Shown: positions 16,590-22,333 of the stretch, one piece after another
Position numbering within the stretch: the first letter of the stretch is position 1
How the letters are laid out: each line of letters starts with the position of its first letter
DNA from: UBA6987 sp045617825
GTDB lineage: Bacteria; Bacillota; Clostridia; Lachnospirales; Lachnospiraceae
DNA length: 22,333 nucleotides
NCBI GenBank assembly: GCA_045617825.1
Contig: JAZLJI010000009.1
Coordinates: 1 to 22,333 of the forward strand
Direction of reading: 5' to 3'
Position numbers and translations under genes: made by a program
Notes under the pieces: generated by a model
The model's input: the letters and a program-made list of their open reading frames with translations, nothing else
Database searches by the model: none
What the model was told of the DNA's origin: nothing

Positions 16590-17039
16590 ATGAATAAGGT
16601 TATTTTGATGGGCCGTCTGACCCGCGATCCGGAAGTCCGCTACTCCAACGGAGACAGCGCCACCGCCATCGCCCGGTTCAGCATCGCCGTAGACCGTCGC
16701 TTCAAGAGAAACGGAGAACAGGACGCCGATTTCTTCAACTGCACCGCTTTCGGCAAGCAGGGAGAATTCGTCGAGAAGTACCTGAAGAAGGGCACCAAGG
16801 TGCTGCTTTCCGGCAGGATCCAGAACGACAACTACACCAATCGGGACGGCCAGAAGGTTTCCGCAGTACAGATCATCACTGAGGAGATCGAATTTGCCGA
16901 GAGCAAGAATGCTCAGAGCGGTCAGCAGAGCTACGGTCAGTCCGGCGCTGCTGAAGGAAGCAGACCCGCTGCCGCCGGAGATGGCTTCATGAACATCCCC
17001 GACAGCGTGGACAACGAAGAGCTTCCCTTTAATTTCTAA
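16590..17039 (+). CDS. ssb: single-stranded DNA-binding protein
   Basis: SSB coats single-stranded DNA in replication, repair and recombination. I start at ATG 16590, giving 149 residues beginning MNKVILMGRLTRDPEVRYSN, the conserved first strand of the OB fold; AAGAGGA lies 5 nt upstream. A longer frame from 16554 would overlap rpsF and lacks family similarity. The OB fold covers about residues 1-105. A Gln/Ser/Gly-rich linker follows, then the acidic partner-binding tip VDNEELPFNF, in which LPF is followed by two extra residues. The gene lies between rpsF and rpsR, the usual Firmicute order. Confidence 0.96.
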   Translation: MNKVILMGRLTRDPEVRYSNGDSATAIARFSIAVDRRFKRNGEQDADFFNCTAFGKQGEFVEKYLKKGTKVLLSGRIQNDNYTNRDGQKVSAVQIITEEIEFAESKNAQSGQQSYGQSGAAEGSRPAAAGDGFMNIPDSVDNEELPFNF

Positions 17040-17056
17040 CACAGGAGGGTATTACG

Positions 17057-17317
17057 ATGGCTTTTATCAAGAGTGATAAGGCGGATGCGCCTAGAAAGCA
17101 CACGGCCATTCGCAGAAAGAAGAAGGTTTGCGCTTTCTGCGGCGTGGAAGGCGAGATCGATTACAAGGACGTAGCACGGCTGAAGAAGTATATCTCCGAG
17201 AGAGGTAAGATCCTTCCCCGTCGGGTCATGGGTACCTGCGCTAAGCACCAGAGAACCCTGACCACCGCTGTGAAGCGGGCCCGTCATCTGGCACTGCTTC
17301 CCTACTCCGTAGACTAA
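17057..17317 (+). CDS. rpsR: 30S ribosomal protein S18, zinc-binding form
   Basis: An 86-residue small-subunit protein that binds next to S6. The core IDYKDVARLKKYISERGKIL and PRRVMGTCAKHQR is unmistakable, as is the C-terminal ALLPY. C25-x2-C28 and C61-x2-H64 form a likely zinc site. Many bacteria carry a cysteine-free S18, so this is the so-called C+ version, whose production can depend on zinc supply. AGGAGG lies upstream of ATG 17057. Last gene of the operon; a strong terminator follows. Confidence 0.97.
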   Translation: MAFIKSDKADAPRKHTAIRRKKKVCAFCGVEGEIDYKDVARLKKYISERGKILPRRVMGTCAKHQRTLTTAVKRARHLALLPYSVD

Positions 17318-17330
17318 GGAGCGGGAGATT

Positions 17331-17359
17331 CCCCCGGAGCAACCCGCTCCGGGGGTTTT
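17331..17359 (+). terminator. rho-independent terminator of the rpsF-ssb-rpsR operon
   Basis: A perfect 10-bp stem CCCCCGGAGC / GCTCCGGGGG (17331-17340, 17346-17355), loop AACCC, then TTTTCTGTTT. Confidence 0.93.
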
Positions 17360-17392
17360 CTGTTTGAGGAGATATCCGGAAAGGAGCGTACC

Positions 17393-17863
17393 GTGACACA
17401 GGATGAGCTGTATATGAAAAAGGCCCTGCACCAGGCCCGGCGGGCGGCGCTCCTGGGGGAGATCCCCATCGGCTGCGTGATCGTCAGCGGCGGGAGGATT
17501 GTAGCCAGAGGCTTCAATCAGCGGAAGACCCGCAGATCCACTCTGGCCCACGCGGAGATCACCGCCATCGACAGGGCCAGCCGGAAGCTGGGCGACTGGC
17601 GTTTGGAGGGCTGTACCATGTACGTGACCCTGGAACCCTGTCAGATGTGCGCCGGAGCGCTGGTCCAGTCCCGGATCGACCGGGTGGTCATCGGGACGAT
17701 GAATCCCAAGGCCGGCTGCGCGGGATCGATCCTGAACATCCTGCAGATGCCGCAGTTCAACCATCAGGTGGAGATCACCTACGGCGTGCTGCAGGAGGAG
17801 TGCAGCCAGGTCCTGCAGGACTTCTTCAAGGATCTGCGGCAGCGGATCAAGCGGGAGAAATGA
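17393..17863 (+). CDS. tadA: tRNA-specific adenosine deaminase
   Basis: TadA converts adenosine 34 of tRNA-Arg(ACG) to inosine. The 156-residue cytidine-deaminase-like protein has HAE at 53-55 (zinc ligand His53, proton shuttle Glu55) and PCQMC at 82-86 (zinc ligands Cys83 and Cys86). The GTG start at 17393 is supported by AAAGGAG 6-8 nt upstream and by the family-typical start DELYMKKALHQARRAALLGEIPIG. The gene follows the rpsR terminator with no evident promoter of its own in the 30-bp gap, so it may rely on read-through. Confidence 0.95.
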   Translation: MTQDELYMKKALHQARRAALLGEIPIGCVIVSGGRIVARGFNQRKTRRSTLAHAEITAIDRASRKLGDWRLEGCTMYVTLEPCQMCAGALVQSRIDRVVIGTMNPKAGCAGSILNILQMPQFNHQVEITYGVLQEECSQVLQDFFKDLRQRIKREK

Positions 17864-17989
17864 GCCGGCAGCCGCGCTTCGGACGGGCAGCCGCAGCAGA
17901 ACAGGGGAGACACTGCCGAAGGAAATTACACTTAACATATATTATATAATGCCATTACAAAATCATTATGGATTTTCCGAAAATAGTGC

Positions 17990-18017
17990 TTGCATTTTTT
18001 CAGATTCGTGGTAGAAT
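17990..18017 (+). promoter_or_regulatory. sigma-A promoter of the tRNA-Ala gene
   Basis: TTGCAT (17990-17995), 16-bp spacer and TAGAAT (18012-18017) with an extended TGG. The upstream region from about 17925 is AT-rich, as for strong stable-RNA promoters. The predicted start is about 5 nt before the mature tRNA. The rest of 17864-17989 holds no gene that I can support. Confidence 0.7.
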
Positions 18018-18028
18018 GGCTTTCGTTC

Positions 18029-18101
18029 GGGGCATTAGCGCAGCTGGGAGCGCGCCACACTGGCAGTGTGGAGGCCAGGGGTTCGAGTCCCCTATGCTCC
18101 A
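18029..18101 (+). tRNA. tRNA-Ala, anticodon GGC
   Basis: A complete 73-nt cloverleaf. The acceptor stem is GGGGCAT / ATGCTCC, containing the G3-U70 wobble pair that marks alanine tRNAs. The D stem is GCGC/GCGC, and the anticodon stem CCACA/TGTGG carries the loop CTGGCAG with anticodon GGC. The T arm is AGGGG-TTCGAGT-CCCCT and the discriminator base is A. CCA is not encoded (GCA follows), so a CCA-adding enzyme is needed. Confidence 0.97.
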
Positions 18102-18166
18102 GCAAGAAAAAAGAGGCCGGAAGGCCTCTTTTTTCTTGCGAAAGGGAGCAAAGGGGACTCGAACCC
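18079..18166. repeat. inverted repeat duplicating the tRNA-Ala 3' end
   Basis: The 22 bases 18079-18100 (T arm and 3' acceptor strand) recur inverted at 18145-18166 with a single mismatch. They flank the terminator stem, so the whole forms a nested palindrome. On the minus strand the second copy reads like the last 22 bases of a tRNA. I could not find the rest of a minus-strand tRNA beside it. It is either a tRNA remnant or an attachment-site scar. Confidence 0.8.
18102..18139 (+). terminator. terminator directly after tRNA-Ala
   Basis: A perfect 17-bp stem (18102-18118 with 18123-18139) and GGAA loop. The 5' arm has an A6 run and the 3' arm T6. It begins at the base after the tRNA discriminator. 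Confidence 0.9.
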
Positions 18167-18206
18167 GAAAGGGCTCGGCCGGGCACGATAAAATTTCGTT
18201 TGCCGC

Positions 18207-18260
18207 TTGACAATCTCGATATTCGAGAATAGAATAAGCTTAGAATCTCGATATTCGAGA
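18207..18260 (+). promoter_or_regulatory. padR promoter with two identical operators
   Basis: TTGACA (18207-18212), 17-bp spacer and TAGAAT (18230-18235). The palindrome TCTCGATATTCGAGA fills the spacer (18214-18228) and occurs again at 18246-18260, just downstream of the expected start near 18242. The copies are 32 bp apart, about three helical turns, hence on one face of the DNA. Binding there would block polymerase, so negative autoregulation by the PadR protein is the natural inference. Confidence 0.8.
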
Positions 18261-18276
18261 CAGGAGATGATAGCGT

Positions 18277-18597
18277 ATGCCGAGACTGAAATTTCAAACC
18301 TTGACGGAGCAGATGTTTTATATCCTTCTTTGCCTAAATTCTGAGTGCAGCGGTATGGATCTGTTTGACCGCATCGCGGCTATGACGAAGGGGAGAGTGA
18401 ACGTGGGATCAGGGACCCTGTATAATCTTCTGGAGCAGTTTCTGGAGGCCGGTATGATCCGCGAGGTGAGAACGGAGGGCCGCAAACGCAGCTATTTGCT
18501 GACGGAGGCCGGTAAGGCGGAGCTTAAGAAGGAGTATCAGCGGCTTCAGGCGCAGATGAGCGATTATGCGGCGGTGTTCGGGGAGGATTTGCCATGA
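18277..18597 (+). CDS. PadR family transcriptional regulator
   Basis: A 106-residue winged-helix regulator. The PadR fold is seen from LTEQMFYILLCLNSECSGMDLFDRI (helices 1-2) and VNVGSGTLYNLLEQFLEAGMI (recognition helix) to the wing EGRKRSYLLTEAGKAEL, with a short C-terminal helix for dimerisation. AGGAG (18262-18266) is 10 nt from ATG 18277. The gene overlaps the DUF2812 gene by ATGA. PadR-DUF2812 pairs are widespread in Firmicutes and the regulator normally represses the pair until a signal, often a drug or envelope stress, releases it. The signal here is unknown. Confidence 0.93.
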   Translation: MPRLKFQTLTEQMFYILLCLNSECSGMDLFDRIAAMTKGRVNVGSGTLYNLLEQFLEAGMIREVRTEGRKRSYLLTEAGKAELKKEYQRLQAQMSDYAAVFGEDLP

Positions 18598-19508
18598 AGA
18601 ACGTGAAAAAGAGATGGGAGCTTTTCCCTTTTTATGACCACAGCGGGATGGAAAAGCAGCTGGAAAGGATGGCGGCAAAGGGCTGGCTTTTGGAGAAGCT
18701 CACGAACCGGGCCTGGGTATACCGCCGCGCCGAACCCGTAAAGCGGCATTACGCAGTCACCTTTTACCCGAAAGCCTCGGCGTTCGATCCGGAGCCGCAG
18801 GAGGGCGAGCTGACCTACCGGGATTACGGGGAACGCGGCGGCTGGCATTTCGTCTGCAGCTCGGCGCAGCTCCAGGTGTTCTGCAGCGAGGCGGAGGATC
18901 CGGTCCCCATGGAGACCGACCCGCTGTCAGAACTGCAGGGGATCCGCCGGGTGGCCCGGAAGCTCCTGCCGGTGTATGCGGTCCTGTCGGTTCTGGCCCT
19001 TTTGGGTATCGCCTTTTCAGCGGCGGACGCGGTGCGGGATCCTATCGGCTTTCTGGCCAATCCGGTAAAGCAGGCAGCTCTGTTGGGCTGGCTCCTGCTT
19101 TTGGCCCTGTGCGCCGTGGAGCTTTGCGGATACTTCTCCTGGCGCCGAAAAGCGCAGCGGGCTGCCGAATGCGGCGCCTTTCCGGAAACGCGGTGCTGTC
19201 TGCCTGTCCGCAGGCTGCTCCTGATCGCGGCGGTACTTGCGGCAGTCTTTTGTCTGATCGGGGCGGCATCCTCCGGAAACCGGCGGGTGACGGCGGCTTA
19301 CGGGCTGGCGGTCTTATTGGCCGTCACGCTGATGACTGCCGTTCGGGCGGTGTCGCTGCTCTTAAAGTCAAAAAAAGCCTCACGGGGGGGTGAATTTTAC
19401 CGTGACGCTGGCGGCGGATATCCTGCTGACGCTGGCGTTCCTTGCGGGCTGCGCCTGCTGCCTCCGGAAGGCCGGAGACGCCGGACTGTTCGACCCGGAA
19501 GCGCGTGA
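18594..19508 (+). CDS. DUF2812 membrane protein, 5' part of a frameshifted gene
   Basis: Translationally coupled to padR by ATGA. The soluble DUF2812 domain covers about residues 7-112, with WELFPFYDHSGMEKQLERMA, KGWLLEKL and HYAVTFYPKASAFDPEP. Four membrane helices follow (about 124-146, 160-183, 206-226 and 234-258). Sense is lost after about residue 264: the last 40 residues are Gly/Arg-rich and out of character, and the frame stops at 19508. Reading one base further on at the G7 run (19384-19390) or A7 run (19370-19376) leads directly into the fifth helix and C-terminal domain in the other frame (19390-19965). The full protein would be about 456 residues. The function of DUF2812 proteins is not established. 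I regard this as one gene split by an indel or by a sequence error. Confidence 0.8.
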   Translation: MKNVKKRWELFPFYDHSGMEKQLERMAAKGWLLEKLTNRAWVYRRAEPVKRHYAVTFYPKASAFDPEPQEGELTYRDYGERGGWHFVCSSAQLQVFCSEAEDPVPMETDPLSELQGIRRVARKLLPVYAVLSVLALLGIAFSAADAVRDPIGFLANPVKQAALLGWLLLLALCAVELCGYFSWRRKAQRAAECGAFPETRCCLPVRRLLLIAAVLAAVFCLIGAASSGNRRVTAAYGLAVLLAVTLMTAVRAVSLLLKSKKASRGGEFYRDAGGGYPADAGVPCGLRLLPPEGRRRRTVRPGSA

Positions 19509-19965
19509 AGAGGAGAGCGGCGAGGCGGCCATCCTGTACCGGAAGGAGCTGCCGCTGTCGGTCCGGGACCTGTCGGAGACGGATAACGGCGGCTTTCGCA
19601 CGGACCGGCAAAGCAGCGGTTCCCTCTTGTTAGGCCGGCTGGCCGTGCAGCAGCGGCCAGAGGAGGCGCAGACGGACCAGGTACTCATGTATACCCTCAC
19701 TCTGGTGAAGAGGCCGGGACTGTATGACTTCTGCCGGAACAGCCTTCTGCGTTCCTTTGAAAAGGAGGGCACCGGGCTGCGGGCGGTCGACGCGGCGCCC
19801 TGGGGAGCCGAGGAGGCCTATGCAGCAGAGCGGCAGACGGGGGAGCTGCATCGGTATCTGCTCTGCTATGAGGACCGTTTCCTGGTCATCAGCTTCGGCC
19901 GGGAGCCGACGGAGGCGCAGAAAACGACGGTCATGCGGAAGCTCGGCGAAATAACGGAAAATTAA
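19390..19965 (+). pseudogene. 3' part of the frameshifted DUF2812 gene
   Basis: This frame opens at a GTG formed by the last G of the G7 run, with no spaced ribosome binding site, so independent translation is doubtful. It encodes a fifth hydrophobic helix (VTLAADILLTLAFLAGCACCL), an acidic stretch and a soluble domain with MYTLTLVKRPGLYDFCRN, DAAPWGAEEAY and YLLCYEDRFLVISFGREPTEAQ. These are features I associate with the C-terminal part of longer DUF2812 proteins. It overlaps the out-of-frame tail of the 5' part by 119 bp. Codon use and GC-rich third positions look like an intact coding region, which argues for a recent indel, phase variation at the homopolymers or an assembly error rather than an old pseudogene. 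Confidence 0.7.
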
Positions 19966-19997
19966 TCGATAAAAAATAAAAAAATCGCATTTTACTA

Positions 19998-20026
19998 TAG
20001 ACAATGGCAGCAGATGTAACTATACT
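19998..20026 (+). promoter_or_regulatory. sigma-A promoter of the HD-GYP gene
   Basis: TAGACA (19998-20003), 17-bp spacer and TATACT (20021-20026), following an AT-rich stretch with A runs. The expected start is near 20033, only about 5 nt before ATG 20038. Confidence 0.7.
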
Positions 20027-20037
20027 ACAAGAGCAGT

Positions 20038-22290
20038 ATGAGTTCCGGGATCGGTCTTTTGTGGGTGGCTGCCGTGATATCGTTGACGAATCTGTTTGTT
20101 ATTTCCTCCATAGAGCTGCATAGCTTCTGCCTTGGCGTATTTATCGTGATGGTCTGTCACGTCGTGAAGAAAAGCTTCCGCGTCATGCGGCCGGTATTCG
20201 ACCGGCTGCCGGTGGTGTATCTGGGTTACAGTCTGGTCATCCTGATGAATCTCTGTTCCATGCTCATGGAAGCCAAGGGAACGTATTCCGCATCACGCCT
20301 TTATCTGGTCAACGAGGTCTATTTCCTGGCGGAATCTCTGGCATCCTTCTATTGGTTCCTGTTCGCGGAACGGCTTAGGGAGGCTAAATGGATACAGAAG
20401 GAGGGCCGGCTGGCGGCCAGTGCCGTACCGCTCCTCCTGTACTGGTTCGCCGTGGCCTTAACGCCCACCAAGGGCTGGCTTTTCACCATCAGCGCCAGCC
20501 TGAAATATGAGCGGGGCCGCCTGTTCCTGCTCAACGTTTTCGGCAATTACGGTTACATGATCCTGGCCGCCCTGCTGTCCCTGATCGCCGCGAAAAAGGA
20601 ACAGATCCGCTACAAGAAAAAACGGGAATACATTCTCTTTACCTACGCGTTCATGGTGCTGATGTTCTGCCTGGCCCAGACGCTCACCGGCTACAACCTG
20701 ATGCCCTTAGGCATCACGGTCGGCCAGCTGACGGTCTTCCTGTACATCGTGATGGGGGATACCCGCCGCAGGGACTCCATCCAGAAAGGACTGGCGGAGG
20801 ACTTTGACGCGGTATTTGCCGTGGATGCCGACCGGGACCGGGTGCAGACCATCCGGATGGTCGGAAACTTCGACCGCTGGATGAAGCTGCCGGAGGACAG
20901 GGACTCCTACAGCACCCGGCTGCGGCTGAACGTTCAGCAGATGGTGGTCCCCGAGGACCGGGAGCTGGTGACGGGCTGCTTCGACAGCAGCTACGTTTGC
21001 CGGAGGCTGGAGGAGCAGCGCTCCTTCTCGGTGATGTACCGGGTCAGCGATTCCCATCAGCAGACCTATTACCATCAGGCCCGGTTCATCCGGATCAACG
21101 ACGAGGACGGCCGACGACAGTTCCTGATGGGGGTGAAAAATGCGGATGCCGTCATGCGGGAGCAGGCGGAGAAGGAGCGCCAGAGCGCGGTGATCGCGGG
21201 GCTCAACGCGGATTTCAGCTGTATCCTGTTCGTCGATTATCATGACAATGCCCTGCAGGATATCTGCAGCGTTTACCGGGAACGGGAGCAGCTGCTGCAG
21301 AGCATCCCGTACTGGGCCGAGACGAAGCATTTCATGGAACGGCTGAGCCTCATCGAGAAGTATCTGGTCTATGAAGACGACCGGGCGCTGTTCCATCAGA
21401 AGACCGATCGGGACTTCGTCATGGAAAAATGCCGTCGGGATCATTCCTTTGCCTTTACCTTCCGGGCCGTACTTGAGGGACGGCTGGAGTATTACCAGCT
21501 GAAGTTCGTCCCGGTGAAGAATGAGGACCGGCTGCAGGGCTTCATCGTGGGCCTTCGCAGCGTCGATCAGGAGACGCGGCGGGAGCTGGAATTCCAGAAG
21601 CAGCTGGAGAAGACCGTGGAGGAACGGACCGGCGAGCTCAGAGCCAGCAACGAAAGCCTGCTGAAGGTCAACGAGGGCATCATCGAGCTGGTGGGCAACG
21701 TCACCGAGGCCCGGGACGAGGAGAGCGGAGCGCACGTGCGGCGGGTGAAGAAGCTGGTGCGCGCCCTGGCCGAGGAATTGCTGCGGCAGGAGCCGGACTG
21801 CGGGCTGACCCCGGAGCTGGTGGACAAACTGACGGCGGTCTCCGTGCTGCACGACGTGGGCAAGATCATGATCCCCGACGCGGTGCTGCAGAAGCCGGGC
21901 CCGCTGACCGCGGAGGAATTCGAGCTGATGAAGACCCATTGCGAGAAGGGCTGCAGCATCCTGCGGGAAATGCCGGAGGAGTGGGGGCAGGTGTACCTGG
22001 AACTCAGCCTGGAGATCTGCCGGTATCATCACGAACGCTACGACGGCAAGGGCTACCCCTGCGGTCTGGCAGGGGAGGAGATCCCCCTTTCGGCGCAGAT
22101 CGTGGCCATCGCGGACTGCTACGACGCGTTGGTCAGCCCGCGGGTCTATAAGGCGGCTTATACGCCGGAGAAGGCCTGTGAGATGATCCTGAACGGAGAA
22201 TGCGGCGCCTTCTCGCCCCGGATGCTGAAGGCCTTTGCCGCCTGCTCGGAAAGCTTCAGGCTCCTGATCGCGCCCGAAGCGGCGGATTGA
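20038..22290 (+). CDS. membrane-anchored sensor with HD-GYP phosphodiesterase domain
   Basis: A 750-residue signalling protein. Residues 1-240 contain seven or eight membrane helices. Two soluble PAS-like regions follow (about 250-380 and 385-520), the first opening DFDAVFAVDADRDRV. A coiled-coil linker (about 525-560) leads to the HD-GYP domain (about 560-745). Catalytic features are complete: ARDEESGAHVRRV, H605-D606 in LHDVGKIMIPD, THCEKG, YHHERYDGKGYP with GYP at 672-674, and ADCYDALVSPRVY. HD-GYP domains hydrolyse cyclic di-GMP and sometimes cGAMP; I infer cyclic di-GMP. No GGDEF or EAL domain is present. There is no clear Shine-Dalgarno before ATG 20038 and the promoter is very close, so the start or leaderless translation deserves checking. 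Nothing is recognisable in the last 43 bases of the window. Confidence 0.92.
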   Translation: MSSGIGLLWVAAVISLTNLFVISSIELHSFCLGVFIVMVCHVVKKSFRVMRPVFDRLPVVYLGYSLVILMNLCSMLMEAKGTYSASRLYLVNEVYFLAESLASFYWFLFAERLREAKWIQKEGRLAASAVPLLLYWFAVALTPTKGWLFTISASLKYERGRLFLLNVFGNYGYMILAALLSLIAAKKEQIRYKKKREYILFTYAFMVLMFCLAQTLTGYNLMPLGITVGQLTVFLYIVMGDTRRRDSIQKGLAEDFDAVFAVDADRDRVQTIRMVGNFDRWMKLPEDRDSYSTRLRLNVQQMVVPEDRELVTGCFDSSYVCRRLEEQRSFSVMYRVSDSHQQTYYHQARFIRINDEDGRRQFLMGVKNADAVMREQAEKERQSAVIAGLNADFSCILFVDYHDNALQDICSVYREREQLLQSIPYWAETKHFMERLSLIEKYLVYEDDRALFHQKTDRDFVMEKCRRDHSFAFTFRAVLEGRLEYYQLKFVPVKNEDRLQGFIVGLRSVDQETRRELEFQKQLEKTVEERTGELRASNESLLKVNEGIIELVGNVTEARDEESGAHVRRVKKLVRALAEELLRQEPDCGLTPELVDKLTAVSVLHDVGKIMIPDAVLQKPGPLTAEEFELMKTHCEKGCSILREMPEEWGQVYLELSLEICRYHHERYDGKGYPCGLAGEEIPLSAQIVAIADCYDALVSPRVYKAAYTPEKACEMILNGECGAFSPRMLKAFAACSESFRLLIAPEAAD

Positions 22291-22333
22291 GCCGCGGACT
22301 ATAGGAACCGCAAGGCCCCGCAGGGCTGCCCGG

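Noticed and set aside
17932..18297. 121-residue minus-strand frame across the tRNA
   Set aside because: It translates the antisense of tRNA-Ala and its terminator, a well-known kind of false gene.
19370..19377. Programmed -1 frameshift at the A7 run
   Set aside because: A -1 shift enters the wrong frame; the downstream part needs a +1 change.
20707..22032. 441-residue minus-strand frame opposite the HD-GYP gene
   Set aside because: Shadow of a gene with complete catalytic motifs on the plus strand.

Overview
This is a GC-rich stretch of chromosome that looks like a low-complexity-free core region of a Clostridia-type Firmicute. The evidence is strong G-rich Shine-Dalgarno sites, sigma-A promoters with TTGACA/TATACT boxes (often with an extended TGn), the tig-clpP-clpX-engB order, the rpsF-ssb-rpsR operon with a zinc-binding S18, a class A RNase P RNA, and PadR/DUF2812 and DUF2975/HTH pairs. 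The species cannot be fixed from the sequence; a Lachnospiraceae-like gut bacterium is my best guess. Most of the window is housekeeping genes.

Layout. 1-917: 3' end of an ABC-F ATPase gene. 946-3133: a promoter, a DUF2975 membrane protein, a small Cro/CI-type regulator and a polytopic DUF4153/DUF4173-like membrane protein, apparently one operon. 3142-3318: six 25-bp tandem repeats running into a terminator. 3320-6299: a single gene with its own promoter for an unrecognised 958-residue membrane/surface protein. 6369-11836: trigger factor, then clpP, clpX, engB and asnS, tightly packed, ending in a strong hairpin. 11981-12724: a sirtuin facing pepF (minus strand, 12805-14595) across a perfect 18-bp terminator stem. 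14624-15041: back-to-back promoters for pepF and the RNase P RNA gene. 15058-16118: a three-helix membrane protein and a BirA-type biotin ligase, overlapping by 4 bp. 16186-17359: rpsF, ssb, rpsR and terminator. 17393-17863: tadA. 18029-18101: tRNA-Ala(GGC). 18207-19965: an autoregulated-looking padR and a DUF2812 gene that is split by a frameshift. 19998-22290: a membrane-anchored HD-GYP protein.

How they fit together. Proteins made by the ribosome meet trigger factor; ClpXP degrades unfit proteins; EngB helps assemble the large ribosomal subunit; AsnS, TadA, RNase P and tRNA-Ala serve translation; S6, SSB and S18 form the usual replication/translation operon. Around this core sit sensory or envelope modules (DUF2975-HTH, PadR-DUF2812, HD-GYP).

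The points most worth a second look are the 958-residue multidomain protein with a textbook EF-hand loop, two identical 15-bp operators in the padR promoter with a 12/15 matching palindrome 17 kb away at the DUF2975 promoter, the frameshift next to A7 and G7 runs in the DUF2812 gene, an inverted copy of the tRNA-Ala 3' end, and the 25-bp repeat array. I found no CRISPR array, transposase, integrase or complete new defence system.
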